From Siphonodentalium dalli (lineage: Eukaryota > Mollusca > Scaphopoda > Gadilida > Siphonodentaliidae), in the NCBI GenBank assembly GCA_032622095.1, contig CP136069.1, forward strand, positions 167,952,394-168,016,393: a stretch of DNA of 64,000 nt, read 5' to 3'. Below the pieces are notes generated by a model, which was not told the origin of the DNA, ran no database searches, and saw only the letters and a program-made list of their open reading frames with translations. Shown piece after piece: positions 11,563-27,865 of the stretch. The translations under genes and the position numbers were made by a program. How positions within the stretch are numbered: position 1 is the stretch's first letter; each line of letters starts with the position of its first letter.

Positions 11563-12933
11563 TTGGAAAAAAATAAAAAATTGAATAACAATATACTTCC
11601 ATATTAAAATATGGAAGTATAATAAGGGAATCGCGCGAAATTGATTGGTATGTCGATATTATGGTTTATTGACATTTCTGTGTTCAGTTTGAACGTTCTG
11701 GTGTGACCTCCACCCATGCCTCGAAATTTGGTGACGTGGATAGAAAAGTCGCCATATCTCGGCCAATTTTTGAGATATCTTGCTAATTTTTGCGTCATTG
11801 TGTTCGTATTTGATGTCCCTATAATATTTACCAGGGTTTTGGTGAGGTATTGTGCCGATATTTTATAATGTAGGCCAATATGTATGTTGTTCTGTTCATA
11901 CTTTTCGAATATCTCTCGCCTCTATCGACATAATACGGCAAGTAGGTAATCGTTTAGAAGTACTAGAAATTCCCCATCGAATGACATCAAACACGTGACG
12001 ATTGGTTGAAGGAATTTAAATTCATAGTGCATTTTCTGTAAACTTGAAAAAAAGGAAGTGGCCACAATTTCTACATTTCTCAACCGATTCATAAAATTCA
12101 CTCATAATGACACTCAGTACATCTTATAGATACTTCACAACAATTTTGGTTCAAATCAGCGACCAAAAACAATTGACAAATTTTGACCCCCTCCCTAGTG
12201 CGGACAAATTTCATTGGACCTTGGTCAAAATTTCACCATTTCATCTTCTCTCTATAGATAAGACGCTCACATAAACCAAATCCAGTTTATATGCGTCGTC
12301 TAGGAGGAGATAGAGTCAAAAGCACTTTCTCCTCAATTGATGTATGAATACAATGTTCGATGGTCTGTAACTTGGACATTTCTCAACCGATTTACAAAAT
12401 TCTTTCAGGAGGATCATTGGTACGTCCTATAGATACACGACAGTAAAAATAGTTGAAATCATCGCAAAAAAAAAATTGCGAAAATTTTGCCCCCACCCAA
12501 ACCCCAAAAATATAAGTCCGTCCCTGTTCAAAACTTTTTTTCGTATCAAGTTGCTAATGATTAACTGCATAGAAGATCTCAAATCTGGATACCTTGCATG
12601 CCATAGCCAGACACAGGATATGAAATAAATCGAGTTTTGCGAACCATGGGCGACAACTCTGTGGCGAAAGCGCGGACATAAATTGTAATGCATTCATCCA
12701 ATAGGGCATAATGAGGTGTACATATGGTCCATATTTGGAGTCTCTGCTGCTCATACTTTTCGAGATCTAGCATCCCCATTTTTTCACAAAAGGGGAGATA
12801 ACTCTGTAAATCAAGGGCGGACAATATCCTATATAGTCTATTGACCTAGAATTAGTATAGGTCTATATACGTACGAAATTCCAGATCTCTATATATTGTA
12901 CTTCCAGAGATATAAGAGTTACAAATTTGCTAA

Positions 12934-12965
<32 letters not shown>

Positions 12966-14336
12966 TTGGAAAAAAATAAAAAATTGAATAACAATATACT
13001 TCCATATTAAAATATGGAAGTATAATAAGGGAATCGCGCGAAATTGATTGGTATGTCGATATTATGGTTTATTGACATTTCTGTGTTCAGTTTGAACGTT
13101 CTGGTGTGACCTCCACCCATGCCTCGAAATTTGGTGACGTGGATAGAAAAGTCGCCATATCTCGGCCAATTTTTGAGATATCTTGCTAATTTTTGCGTCA
13201 TTGTGTTCGTATTTGATGTCCCTATAATATTTACCAGGGTTTTGGTGAGGTATTGTGCCGATATTTTATAATGTAGGCCAATATGTATGTTGTTCTGTTC
13301 ATACTTTTCGAATATCTCTCGCCTCTATCGACATAATACGGCAAGTAGGTAATCGTTTAGAAGTACTAGAAATTCCCCATCGAATGACATCAAACACGTG
13401 ACGATTGGTTGAAGGAATTTAAATTCATAGTGCATTTTCTGTAAACTTGAAAAAAAGGAAGTGGCCACAATTTCTACATTTCTCAACCGATTCATAAAAT
13501 TCACTCATAATGACACTCAGTACATCTTATAGATACTTCACAACAATTTTGGTTCAAATCAGCGACCAAAAACAATTGACAAATTTTGACCCCCTCCCTA
13601 GTGCGGACAAATTTCATTGGACCTTGGTCAAAATTTCACCATTTCATCTTCTCTCTATAGATAAGACGCTCACATAAACCAAATCCAGTTTATATGCGTC
13701 GTCTAGGAGGAGATAGAGTCAAAAGCACTTTCTCCTCAATTGATGTATGAATACAATGTTCGATGGTCTGTAACTTGGACATTTCTCAACCGATTTACAA
13801 AATTCTTTCAGGAGGATCATTGGTACGTCCTATAGATACACGACAGTAAAAATAGTTGAAATCATCGCAAAAAAAAAATTGCGAAAATTTTGCCCCCACC
13901 CAAACCCCAAAAATATAAGTCCGTCCCTGTTCAAAACTTTTTTTCGTATCAAGTTGCTAATGATTAACTGCATAGAAGATCTCAAATCTGGATACCTTGC
14001 ATGCCATAGCCAGACACAGGATATGAAATAAATCGAGTTTTGCGAACCATGGGCGACAACTCTGTGGCGAAAGCGCGGACATAAATTGTAATGCATTCAT
14101 CCAATAGGGCATAATGAGGTGTACATATGGTCCATATTTGGAGTCTCTGCTGCTCATACTTTTCGAGATCTAGCATCCCCATTTTTTCACAAAAGGGGAG
14201 ATAACTCTGTAAATCAAGGGCGGACAATATCCTATATAGTCTATTGACCTAGAATTAGTATAGGTCTATATACGTACGAAATTCCAGATCTCTATATATT
14301 GTACTTCCAGAGATATAAGAGTTACAAATTTGCTAA

Positions 14337-14368
<32 letters not shown>

Positions 14369-15739
14369 TTGGAAAAAAATAAAAAATTGAATAACAATAT
14401 ACTTCCATATTAAAATATGGAAGTATAATAAGGGAATCGCGCGAAATTGATTGGTATGTCGATATTATGGTTTATTGACATTTCTGTGTTCAGTTTGAAC
14501 GTTCTGGTGTGACCTCCACCCATGCCTCGAAATTTGGTGACGTGGATAGAAAAGTCGCCATATCTCGGCCAATTTTTGAGATATCTTGCTAATTTTTGCG
14601 TCATTGTGTTCGTATTTGATGTCCCTATAATATTTACCAGGGTTTTGGTGAGGTATTGTGCCGATATTTTATAATGTAGGCCAATATGTATGTTGTTCTG
14701 TTCATACTTTTCGAATATCTCTCGCCTCTATCGACATAATACGGCAAGTAGGTAATCGTTTAGAAGTACTAGAAATTCCCCATCGAATGACATCAAACAC
14801 GTGACGATTGGTTGAAGGAATTTAAATTCATAGTGCATTTTCTGTAAACTTGAAAAAAAGGAAGTGGCCACAATTTCTACATTTCTCAACCGATTCATAA
14901 AATTCACTCATAATGACACTCAGTACATCTTATAGATACTTCACAACAATTTTGGTTCAAATCAGCGACCAAAAACAATTGACAAATTTTGACCCCCTCC
15001 CTAGTGCGGACAAATTTCATTGGACCTTGGTCAAAATTTCACCATTTCATCTTCTCTCTATAGATAAGACGCTCACATAAACCAAATCCAGTTTATATGC
15101 GTCGTCTAGGAGGAGATAGAGTCAAAAGCACTTTCTCCTCAATTGATGTATGAATACAATGTTCGATGGTCTGTAACTTGGACATTTCTCAACCGATTTA
15201 CAAAATTCTTTCAGGAGGATCATTGGTACGTCCTATAGATACACGACAGTAAAAATAGTTGAAATCATCGCAAAAAAAAAATTGCGAAAATTTTGCCCCC
15301 ACCCAAACCCCAAAAATATAAGTCCGTCCCTGTTCAAAACTTTTTTTCGTATCAAGTTGCTAATGATTAACTGCATAGAAGATCTCAAATCTGGATACCT
15401 TGCATGCCATAGCCAGACACAGGATATGAAATAAATCGAGTTTTGCGAACCATGGGCGACAACTCTGTGGCGAAAGCGCGGACATAAATTGTAATGCATT
15501 CATCCAATAGGGCATAATGAGGTGTACATATGGTCCATATTTGGAGTCTCTGCTGCTCATACTTTTCGAGATCTAGCATCCCCATTTTTTCACAAAAGGG
15601 GAGATAACTCTGTAAATCAAGGGCGGACAATATCCTATATAGTCTATTGACCTAGAATTAGTATAGGTCTATATACGTACGAAATTCCAGATCTCTATAT
15701 ATTGTACTTCCAGAGATATAAGAGTTACAAATTTGCTAA

Positions 15740-15771
<32 letters not shown>

Positions 15772-17142
15772 TTGGAAAAAAATAAAAAATTGAATAACAA
15801 TATACTTCCATATTAAAATATGGAAGTATAATAAGGGAATCGCGCGAAATTGATTGGTATGTCGATATTATGGTTTATTGACATTTCTGTGTTCAGTTTG
15901 AACGTTCTGGTGTGACCTCCACCCATGCCTCGAAATTTGGTGACGTGGATAGAAAAGTCGCCATATCTCGGCCAATTTTTGAGATATCTTGCTAATTTTT
16001 GCGTCATTGTGTTCGTATTTGATGTCCCTATAATATTTACCAGGGTTTTGGTGAGGTATTGTGCCGATATTTTATAATGTAGGCCAATATGTATGTTGTT
16101 CTGTTCATACTTTTCGAATATCTCTCGCCTCTATCGACATAATACGGCAAGTAGGTAATCGTTTAGAAGTACTAGAAATTCCCCATCGAATGACATCAAA
16201 CACGTGACGATTGGTTGAAGGAATTTAAATTCATAGTGCATTTTCTGTAAACTTGAAAAAAAGGAAGTGGCCACAATTTCTACATTTCTCAACCGATTCA
16301 TAAAATTCACTCATAATGACACTCAGTACATCTTATAGATACTTCACAACAATTTTGGTTCAAATCAGCGACCAAAAACAATTGACAAATTTTGACCCCC
16401 TCCCTAGTGCGGACAAATTTCATTGGACCTTGGTCAAAATTTCACCATTTCATCTTCTCTCTATAGATAAGACGCTCACATAAACCAAATCCAGTTTATA
16501 TGCGTCGTCTAGGAGGAGATAGAGTCAAAAGCACTTTCTCCTCAATTGATGTATGAATACAATGTTCGATGGTCTGTAACTTGGACATTTCTCAACCGAT
16601 TTACAAAATTCTTTCAGGAGGATCATTGGTACGTCCTATAGATACACGACAGTAAAAATAGTTGAAATCATCGCAAAAAAAAAATTGCGAAAATTTTGCC
16701 CCCACCCAAACCCCAAAAATATAAGTCCGTCCCTGTTCAAAACTTTTTTTCGTATCAAGTTGCTAATGATTAACTGCATAGAAGATCTCAAATCTGGATA
16801 CCTTGCATGCCATAGCCAGACACAGGATATGAAATAAATCGAGTTTTGCGAACCATGGGCGACAACTCTGTGGCGAAAGCGCGGACATAAATTGTAATGC
16901 ATTCATCCAATAGGGCATAATGAGGTGTACATATGGTCCATATTTGGAGTCTCTGCTGCTCATACTTTTCGAGATCTAGCATCCCCATTTTTTCACAAAA
17001 GGGGAGATAACTCTGTAAATCAAGGGCGGACAATATCCTATATAGTCTATTGACCTAGAATTAGTATAGGTCTATATACGTACGAAATTCCAGATCTCTA
17101 TATATTGTACTTCCAGAGATATAAGAGTTACAAATTTGCTAA

Positions 17143-17174
<32 letters not shown>

Positions 17175-18545
17175 TTGGAAAAAAATAAAAAATTGAATAA
17201 CAATATACTTCCATATTAAAATATGGAAGTATAATAAGGGAATCGCGCGAAATTGATTGGTATGTCGATATTATGGTTTATTGACATTTCTGTGTTCAGT
17301 TTGAACGTTCTGGTGTGACCTCCACCCATGCCTCGAAATTTGGTGACGTGGATAGAAAAGTCGCCATATCTCGGCCAATTTTTGAGATATCTTGCTAATT
17401 TTTGCGTCATTGTGTTCGTATTTGATGTCCCTATAATATTTACCAGGGTTTTGGTGAGGTATTGTGCCGATATTTTATAATGTAGGCCAATATGTATGTT
17501 GTTCTGTTCATACTTTTCGAATATCTCTCGCCTCTATCGACATAATACGGCAAGTAGGTAATCGTTTAGAAGTACTAGAAATTCCCCATCGAATGACATC
17601 AAACACGTGACGATTGGTTGAAGGAATTTAAATTCATAGTGCATTTTCTGTAAACTTGAAAAAAAGGAAGTGGCCACAATTTCTACATTTCTCAACCGAT
17701 TCATAAAATTCACTCATAATGACACTCAGTACATCTTATAGATACTTCACAACAATTTTGGTTCAAATCAGCGACCAAAAACAATTGACAAATTTTGACC
17801 CCCTCCCTAGTGCGGACAAATTTCATTGGACCTTGGTCAAAATTTCACCATTTCATCTTCTCTCTATAGATAAGACGCTCACATAAACCAAATCCAGTTT
17901 ATATGCGTCGTCTAGGAGGAGATAGAGTCAAAAGCACTTTCTCCTCAATTGATGTATGAATACAATGTTCGATGGTCTGTAACTTGGACATTTCTCAACC
18001 GATTTACAAAATTCTTTCAGGAGGATCATTGGTACGTCCTATAGATACACGACAGTAAAAATAGTTGAAATCATCGCAAAAAAAAAATTGCGAAAATTTT
18101 GCCCCCACCCAAACCCCAAAAATATAAGTCCGTCCCTGTTCAAAACTTTTTTTCGTATCAAGTTGCTAATGATTAACTGCATAGAAGATCTCAAATCTGG
18201 ATACCTTGCATGCCATAGCCAGACACAGGATATGAAATAAATCGAGTTTTGCGAACCATGGGCGACAACTCTGTGGCGAAAGCGCGGACATAAATTGTAA
18301 TGCATTCATCCAATAGGGCATAATGAGGTGTACATATGGTCCATATTTGGAGTCTCTGCTGCTCATACTTTTCGAGATCTAGCATCCCCATTTTTTCACA
18401 AAAGGGGAGATAACTCTGTAAATCAAGGGCGGACAATATCCTATATAGTCTATTGACCTAGAATTAGTATAGGTCTATATACGTACGAAATTCCAGATCT
18501 CTATATATTGTACTTCCAGAGATATAAGAGTTACAAATTTGCTAA

Positions 18546-18577
<32 letters not shown>

Positions 18578-19948
18578 TTGGAAAAAAATAAAAAATTGAA
18601 TAACAATATACTTCCATATTAAAATATGGAAGTATAATAAGGGAATCGCGCGAAATTGATTGGTATGTCGATATTATGGTTTATTGACATTTCTGTGTTC
18701 AGTTTGAACGTTCTGGTGTGACCTCCACCCATGCCTCGAAATTTGGTGACGTGGATAGAAAAGTCGCCATATCTCGGCCAATTTTTGAGATATCTTGCTA
18801 ATTTTTGCGTCATTGTGTTCGTATTTGATGTCCCTATAATATTTACCAGGGTTTTGGTGAGGTATTGTGCCGATATTTTATAATGTAGGCCAATATGTAT
18901 GTTGTTCTGTTCATACTTTTCGAATATCTCTCGCCTCTATCGACATAATACGGCAAGTAGGTAATCGTTTAGAAGTACTAGAAATTCCCCATCGAATGAC
19001 ATCAAACACGTGACGATTGGTTGAAGGAATTTAAATTCATAGTGCATTTTCTGTAAACTTGAAAAAAAGGAAGTGGCCACAATTTCTACATTTCTCAACC
19101 GATTCATAAAATTCACTCATAATGACACTCAGTACATCTTATAGATACTTCACAACAATTTTGGTTCAAATCAGCGACCAAAAACAATTGACAAATTTTG
19201 ACCCCCTCCCTAGTGCGGACAAATTTCATTGGACCTTGGTCAAAATTTCACCATTTCATCTTCTCTCTATAGATAAGACGCTCACATAAACCAAATCCAG
19301 TTTATATGCGTCGTCTAGGAGGAGATAGAGTCAAAAGCACTTTCTCCTCAATTGATGTATGAATACAATGTTCGATGGTCTGTAACTTGGACATTTCTCA
19401 ACCGATTTACAAAATTCTTTCAGGAGGATCATTGGTACGTCCTATAGATACACGACAGTAAAAATAGTTGAAATCATCGCAAAAAAAAAATTGCGAAAAT
19501 TTTGCCCCCACCCAAACCCCAAAAATATAAGTCCGTCCCTGTTCAAAACTTTTTTTCGTATCAAGTTGCTAATGATTAACTGCATAGAAGATCTCAAATC
19601 TGGATACCTTGCATGCCATAGCCAGACACAGGATATGAAATAAATCGAGTTTTGCGAACCATGGGCGACAACTCTGTGGCGAAAGCGCGGACATAAATTG
19701 TAATGCATTCATCCAATAGGGCATAATGAGGTGTACATATGGTCCATATTTGGAGTCTCTGCTGCTCATACTTTTCGAGATCTAGCATCCCCATTTTTTC
19801 ACAAAAGGGGAGATAACTCTGTAAATCAAGGGCGGACAATATCCTATATAGTCTATTGACCTAGAATTAGTATAGGTCTATATACGTACGAAATTCCAGA
19901 TCTCTATATATTGTACTTCCAGAGATATAAGAGTTACAAATTTGCTAA

Positions 19949-19980
<32 letters not shown>

Positions 19981-21351
19981 TTGGAAAAAAATAAAAAATT
20001 GAATAACAATATACTTCCATATTAAAATATGGAAGTATAATAAGGGAATCGCGCGAAATTGATTGGTATGTCGATATTATGGTTTATTGACATTTCTGTG
20101 TTCAGTTTGAACGTTCTGGTGTGACCTCCACCCATGCCTCGAAATTTGGTGACGTGGATAGAAAAGTCGCCATATCTCGGCCAATTTTTGAGATATCTTG
20201 CTAATTTTTGCGTCATTGTGTTCGTATTTGATGTCCCTATAATATTTACCAGGGTTTTGGTGAGGTATTGTGCCGATATTTTATAATGTAGGCCAATATG
20301 TATGTTGTTCTGTTCATACTTTTCGAATATCTCTCGCCTCTATCGACATAATACGGCAAGTAGGTAATCGTTTAGAAGTACTAGAAATTCCCCATCGAAT
20401 GACATCAAACACGTGACGATTGGTTGAAGGAATTTAAATTCATAGTGCATTTTCTGTAAACTTGAAAAAAAGGAAGTGGCCACAATTTCTACATTTCTCA
20501 ACCGATTCATAAAATTCACTCATAATGACACTCAGTACATCTTATAGATACTTCACAACAATTTTGGTTCAAATCAGCGACCAAAAACAATTGACAAATT
20601 TTGACCCCCTCCCTAGTGCGGACAAATTTCATTGGACCTTGGTCAAAATTTCACCATTTCATCTTCTCTCTATAGATAAGACGCTCACATAAACCAAATC
20701 CAGTTTATATGCGTCGTCTAGGAGGAGATAGAGTCAAAAGCACTTTCTCCTCAATTGATGTATGAATACAATGTTCGATGGTCTGTAACTTGGACATTTC
20801 TCAACCGATTTACAAAATTCTTTCAGGAGGATCATTGGTACGTCCTATAGATACACGACAGTAAAAATAGTTGAAATCATCGCAAAAAAAAAATTGCGAA
20901 AATTTTGCCCCCACCCAAACCCCAAAAATATAAGTCCGTCCCTGTTCAAAACTTTTTTTCGTATCAAGTTGCTAATGATTAACTGCATAGAAGATCTCAA
21001 ATCTGGATACCTTGCATGCCATAGCCAGACACAGGATATGAAATAAATCGAGTTTTGCGAACCATGGGCGACAACTCTGTGGCGAAAGCGCGGACATAAA
21101 TTGTAATGCATTCATCCAATAGGGCATAATGAGGTGTACATATGGTCCATATTTGGAGTCTCTGCTGCTCATACTTTTCGAGATCTAGCATCCCCATTTT
21201 TTCACAAAAGGGGAGATAACTCTGTAAATCAAGGGCGGACAATATCCTATATAGTCTATTGACCTAGAATTAGTATAGGTCTATATACGTACGAAATTCC
21301 AGATCTCTATATATTGTACTTCCAGAGATATAAGAGTTACAAATTTGCTAA

Positions 21352-21383
<32 letters not shown>

Positions 21384-22754
21384 TTGGAAAAAAATAAAAA
21401 ATTGAATAACAATATACTTCCATATTAAAATATGGAAGTATAATAAGGGAATCGCGCGAAATTGATTGGTATGTCGATATTATGGTTTATTGACATTTCT
21501 GTGTTCAGTTTGAACGTTCTGGTGTGACCTCCACCCATGCCTCGAAATTTGGTGACGTGGATAGAAAAGTCGCCATATCTCGGCCAATTTTTGAGATATC
21601 TTGCTAATTTTTGCGTCATTGTGTTCGTATTTGATGTCCCTATAATATTTACCAGGGTTTTGGTGAGGTATTGTGCCGATATTTTATAATGTAGGCCAAT
21701 ATGTATGTTGTTCTGTTCATACTTTTCGAATATCTCTCGCCTCTATCGACATAATACGGCAAGTAGGTAATCGTTTAGAAGTACTAGAAATTCCCCATCG
21801 AATGACATCAAACACGTGACGATTGGTTGAAGGAATTTAAATTCATAGTGCATTTTCTGTAAACTTGAAAAAAAGGAAGTGGCCACAATTTCTACATTTC
21901 TCAACCGATTCATAAAATTCACTCATAATGACACTCAGTACATCTTATAGATACTTCACAACAATTTTGGTTCAAATCAGCGACCAAAAACAATTGACAA
22001 ATTTTGACCCCCTCCCTAGTGCGGACAAATTTCATTGGACCTTGGTCAAAATTTCACCATTTCATCTTCTCTCTATAGATAAGACGCTCACATAAACCAA
22101 ATCCAGTTTATATGCGTCGTCTAGGAGGAGATAGAGTCAAAAGCACTTTCTCCTCAATTGATGTATGAATACAATGTTCGATGGTCTGTAACTTGGACAT
22201 TTCTCAACCGATTTACAAAATTCTTTCAGGAGGATCATTGGTACGTCCTATAGATACACGACAGTAAAAATAGTTGAAATCATCGCAAAAAAAAAATTGC
22301 GAAAATTTTGCCCCCACCCAAACCCCAAAAATATAAGTCCGTCCCTGTTCAAAACTTTTTTTCGTATCAAGTTGCTAATGATTAACTGCATAGAAGATCT
22401 CAAATCTGGATACCTTGCATGCCATAGCCAGACACAGGATATGAAATAAATCGAGTTTTGCGAACCATGGGCGACAACTCTGTGGCGAAAGCGCGGACAT
22501 AAATTGTAATGCATTCATCCAATAGGGCATAATGAGGTGTACATATGGTCCATATTTGGAGTCTCTGCTGCTCATACTTTTCGAGATCTAGCATCCCCAT
22601 TTTTTCACAAAAGGGGAGATAACTCTGTAAATCAAGGGCGGACAATATCCTATATAGTCTATTGACCTAGAATTAGTATAGGTCTATATACGTACGAAAT
22701 TCCAGATCTCTATATATTGTACTTCCAGAGATATAAGAGTTACAAATTTGCTAA

Positions 22755-22786
<32 letters not shown>

Positions 22787-24157
22787 TTGGAAAAAAATAA
22801 AAAATTGAATAACAATATACTTCCATATTAAAATATGGAAGTATAATAAGGGAATCGCGCGAAATTGATTGGTATGTCGATATTATGGTTTATTGACATT
22901 TCTGTGTTCAGTTTGAACGTTCTGGTGTGACCTCCACCCATGCCTCGAAATTTGGTGACGTGGATAGAAAAGTCGCCATATCTCGGCCAATTTTTGAGAT
23001 ATCTTGCTAATTTTTGCGTCATTGTGTTCGTATTTGATGTCCCTATAATATTTACCAGGGTTTTGGTGAGGTATTGTGCCGATATTTTATAATGTAGGCC
23101 AATATGTATGTTGTTCTGTTCATACTTTTCGAATATCTCTCGCCTCTATCGACATAATACGGCAAGTAGGTAATCGTTTAGAAGTACTAGAAATTCCCCA
23201 TCGAATGACATCAAACACGTGACGATTGGTTGAAGGAATTTAAATTCATAGTGCATTTTCTGTAAACTTGAAAAAAAGGAAGTGGCCACAATTTCTACAT
23301 TTCTCAACCGATTCATAAAATTCACTCATAATGACACTCAGTACATCTTATAGATACTTCACAACAATTTTGGTTCAAATCAGCGACCAAAAACAATTGA
23401 CAAATTTTGACCCCCTCCCTAGTGCGGACAAATTTCATTGGACCTTGGTCAAAATTTCACCATTTCATCTTCTCTCTATAGATAAGACGCTCACATAAAC
23501 CAAATCCAGTTTATATGCGTCGTCTAGGAGGAGATAGAGTCAAAAGCACTTTCTCCTCAATTGATGTATGAATACAATGTTCGATGGTCTGTAACTTGGA
23601 CATTTCTCAACCGATTTACAAAATTCTTTCAGGAGGATCATTGGTACGTCCTATAGATACACGACAGTAAAAATAGTTGAAATCATCGCAAAAAAAAAAT
23701 TGCGAAAATTTTGCCCCCACCCAAACCCCAAAAATATAAGTCCGTCCCTGTTCAAAACTTTTTTTCGTATCAAGTTGCTAATGATTAACTGCATAGAAGA
23801 TCTCAAATCTGGATACCTTGCATGCCATAGCCAGACACAGGATATGAAATAAATCGAGTTTTGCGAACCATGGGCGACAACTCTGTGGCGAAAGCGCGGA
23901 CATAAATTGTAATGCATTCATCCAATAGGGCATAATGAGGTGTACATATGGTCCATATTTGGAGTCTCTGCTGCTCATACTTTTCGAGATCTAGCATCCC
24001 CATTTTTTCACAAAAGGGGAGATAACTCTGTAAATCAAGGGCGGACAATATCCTATATAGTCTATTGACCTAGAATTAGTATAGGTCTATATACGTACGA
24101 AATTCCAGATCTCTATATATTGTACTTCCAGAGATATAAGAGTTACAAATTTGCTAA

Positions 24158-24189
<32 letters not shown>

Positions 24190-25560
24190 TTGGAAAAAAA
24201 TAAAAAATTGAATAACAATATACTTCCATATTAAAATATGGAAGTATAATAAGGGAATCGCGCGAAATTGATTGGTATGTCGATATTATGGTTTATTGAC
24301 ATTTCTGTGTTCAGTTTGAACGTTCTGGTGTGACCTCCACCCATGCCTCGAAATTTGGTGACGTGGATAGAAAAGTCGCCATATCTCGGCCAATTTTTGA
24401 GATATCTTGCTAATTTTTGCGTCATTGTGTTCGTATTTGATGTCCCTATAATATTTACCAGGGTTTTGGTGAGGTATTGTGCCGATATTTTATAATGTAG
24501 GCCAATATGTATGTTGTTCTGTTCATACTTTTCGAATATCTCTCGCCTCTATCGACATAATACGGCAAGTAGGTAATCGTTTAGAAGTACTAGAAATTCC
24601 CCATCGAATGACATCAAACACGTGACGATTGGTTGAAGGAATTTAAATTCATAGTGCATTTTCTGTAAACTTGAAAAAAAGGAAGTGGCCACAATTTCTA
24701 CATTTCTCAACCGATTCATAAAATTCACTCATAATGACACTCAGTACATCTTATAGATACTTCACAACAATTTTGGTTCAAATCAGCGACCAAAAACAAT
24801 TGACAAATTTTGACCCCCTCCCTAGTGCGGACAAATTTCATTGGACCTTGGTCAAAATTTCACCATTTCATCTTCTCTCTATAGATAAGACGCTCACATA
24901 AACCAAATCCAGTTTATATGCGTCGTCTAGGAGGAGATAGAGTCAAAAGCACTTTCTCCTCAATTGATGTATGAATACAATGTTCGATGGTCTGTAACTT
25001 GGACATTTCTCAACCGATTTACAAAATTCTTTCAGGAGGATCATTGGTACGTCCTATAGATACACGACAGTAAAAATAGTTGAAATCATCGCAAAAAAAA
25101 AATTGCGAAAATTTTGCCCCCACCCAAACCCCAAAAATATAAGTCCGTCCCTGTTCAAAACTTTTTTTCGTATCAAGTTGCTAATGATTAACTGCATAGA
25201 AGATCTCAAATCTGGATACCTTGCATGCCATAGCCAGACACAGGATATGAAATAAATCGAGTTTTGCGAACCATGGGCGACAACTCTGTGGCGAAAGCGC
25301 GGACATAAATTGTAATGCATTCATCCAATAGGGCATAATGAGGTGTACATATGGTCCATATTTGGAGTCTCTGCTGCTCATACTTTTCGAGATCTAGCAT
25401 CCCCATTTTTTCACAAAAGGGGAGATAACTCTGTAAATCAAGGGCGGACAATATCCTATATAGTCTATTGACCTAGAATTAGTATAGGTCTATATACGTA
25501 CGAAATTCCAGATCTCTATATATTGTACTTCCAGAGATATAAGAGTTACAAATTTGCTAA

Positions 25561-25592
<32 letters not shown>

Positions 25593-26963
25593 TTGGAAAA
25601 AAATAAAAAATTGAATAACAATATACTTCCATATTAAAATATGGAAGTATAATAAGGGAATCGCGCGAAATTGATTGGTATGTCGATATTATGGTTTATT
25701 GACATTTCTGTGTTCAGTTTGAACGTTCTGGTGTGACCTCCACCCATGCCTCGAAATTTGGTGACGTGGATAGAAAAGTCGCCATATCTCGGCCAATTTT
25801 TGAGATATCTTGCTAATTTTTGCGTCATTGTGTTCGTATTTGATGTCCCTATAATATTTACCAGGGTTTTGGTGAGGTATTGTGCCGATATTTTATAATG
25901 TAGGCCAATATGTATGTTGTTCTGTTCATACTTTTCGAATATCTCTCGCCTCTATCGACATAATACGGCAAGTAGGTAATCGTTTAGAAGTACTAGAAAT
26001 TCCCCATCGAATGACATCAAACACGTGACGATTGGTTGAAGGAATTTAAATTCATAGTGCATTTTCTGTAAACTTGAAAAAAAGGAAGTGGCCACAATTT
26101 CTACATTTCTCAACCGATTCATAAAATTCACTCATAATGACACTCAGTACATCTTATAGATACTTCACAACAATTTTGGTTCAAATCAGCGACCAAAAAC
26201 AATTGACAAATTTTGACCCCCTCCCTAGTGCGGACAAATTTCATTGGACCTTGGTCAAAATTTCACCATTTCATCTTCTCTCTATAGATAAGACGCTCAC
26301 ATAAACCAAATCCAGTTTATATGCGTCGTCTAGGAGGAGATAGAGTCAAAAGCACTTTCTCCTCAATTGATGTATGAATACAATGTTCGATGGTCTGTAA
26401 CTTGGACATTTCTCAACCGATTTACAAAATTCTTTCAGGAGGATCATTGGTACGTCCTATAGATACACGACAGTAAAAATAGTTGAAATCATCGCAAAAA
26501 AAAAATTGCGAAAATTTTGCCCCCACCCAAACCCCAAAAATATAAGTCCGTCCCTGTTCAAAACTTTTTTTCGTATCAAGTTGCTAATGATTAACTGCAT
26601 AGAAGATCTCAAATCTGGATACCTTGCATGCCATAGCCAGACACAGGATATGAAATAAATCGAGTTTTGCGAACCATGGGCGACAACTCTGTGGCGAAAG
26701 CGCGGACATAAATTGTAATGCATTCATCCAATAGGGCATAATGAGGTGTACATATGGTCCATATTTGGAGTCTCTGCTGCTCATACTTTTCGAGATCTAG
26801 CATCCCCATTTTTTCACAAAAGGGGAGATAACTCTGTAAATCAAGGGCGGACAATATCCTATATAGTCTATTGACCTAGAATTAGTATAGGTCTATATAC
26901 GTACGAAATTCCAGATCTCTATATATTGTACTTCCAGAGATATAAGAGTTACAAATTTGCTAA

Positions 26964-26998
<35 letters not shown>

Positions 26999-27863
26999 TT
27001 GGAAAAAAATAAAAAATTGAATAACAATATACTTCCATATTAAAATATGGAAGTATAATAAGGGAATCGCGCGAAATTGATTGGTATGTCGATATTATGG
27101 TTTATTGACATTTCTGTGTTCAGTTTGAACGTTCTGGTGTGACCTCCACCCATGCCTCGAAATTTGGTGACGTGGATAGAAAAGTCGCCATATCTCGGCC
27201 AATTTTTGAGATATCTTGCTAATTTTTGCGTCATTGTGTTCGTATTTGATGTCCCTATAATATTTACCAGGGTTTTGGTGAGGTATTGTGCCGATATTTT
27301 ATAATGTAGGCCAATATGTATGTTGTTCTGTTCATACTTTTCGAATATCTCTCGCCTCTATCGACATAATACGGCAAGTAGGTAATCGTTTAGAAGTACT
27401 AGAAATTCCCCATCGAATGACATCAAACACGTGACGATTGGTTGAAGGAATTTAAATTCATAGTGCATTTTCTGTAAACTTGAAAAAAAGGAAGTGGCCA
27501 CAATTTCTACATTTCTCAACCGATTCATAAAATTCACTCATAATGACACTCAGTACATCTTATAGATACTTCACAACAATTTTGGTTCAAATCAGCGACC
27601 AAAAACAATTGACAAATTTTGACCCCCTCCCTAGTGCGGACAAATTTCATTGGACCTTGGTCAAAATTTCACCATTTCATCTTCTCTCTATAGATAAGAC
27701 GCTCACATAAACCAAATCCAGTTTATATGCGTCGTCTAGGAGGAGATAGAGTCAAAAGCACTTTCTCCTCAATTGATGTATGAATACAATGTTCGATGGT
27801 CTGTAACTTGGACATTTCTCAACCGATTTACAAAATTCTTTCAGGAGGATCATTGGTACGTCC

Positions 27864-27865
27864 TG
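27864..27865. other. 4-bp deletion in one B monomer
   Basis: TCCTGATACACG replaces TCCTATAGATACACG, a loss of ATAG. It removes a stop and fuses short minus-strand frames into a 124-codon ORF in this copy only, which shows that the ORF lengths are not under selection. Confidence 0.9.
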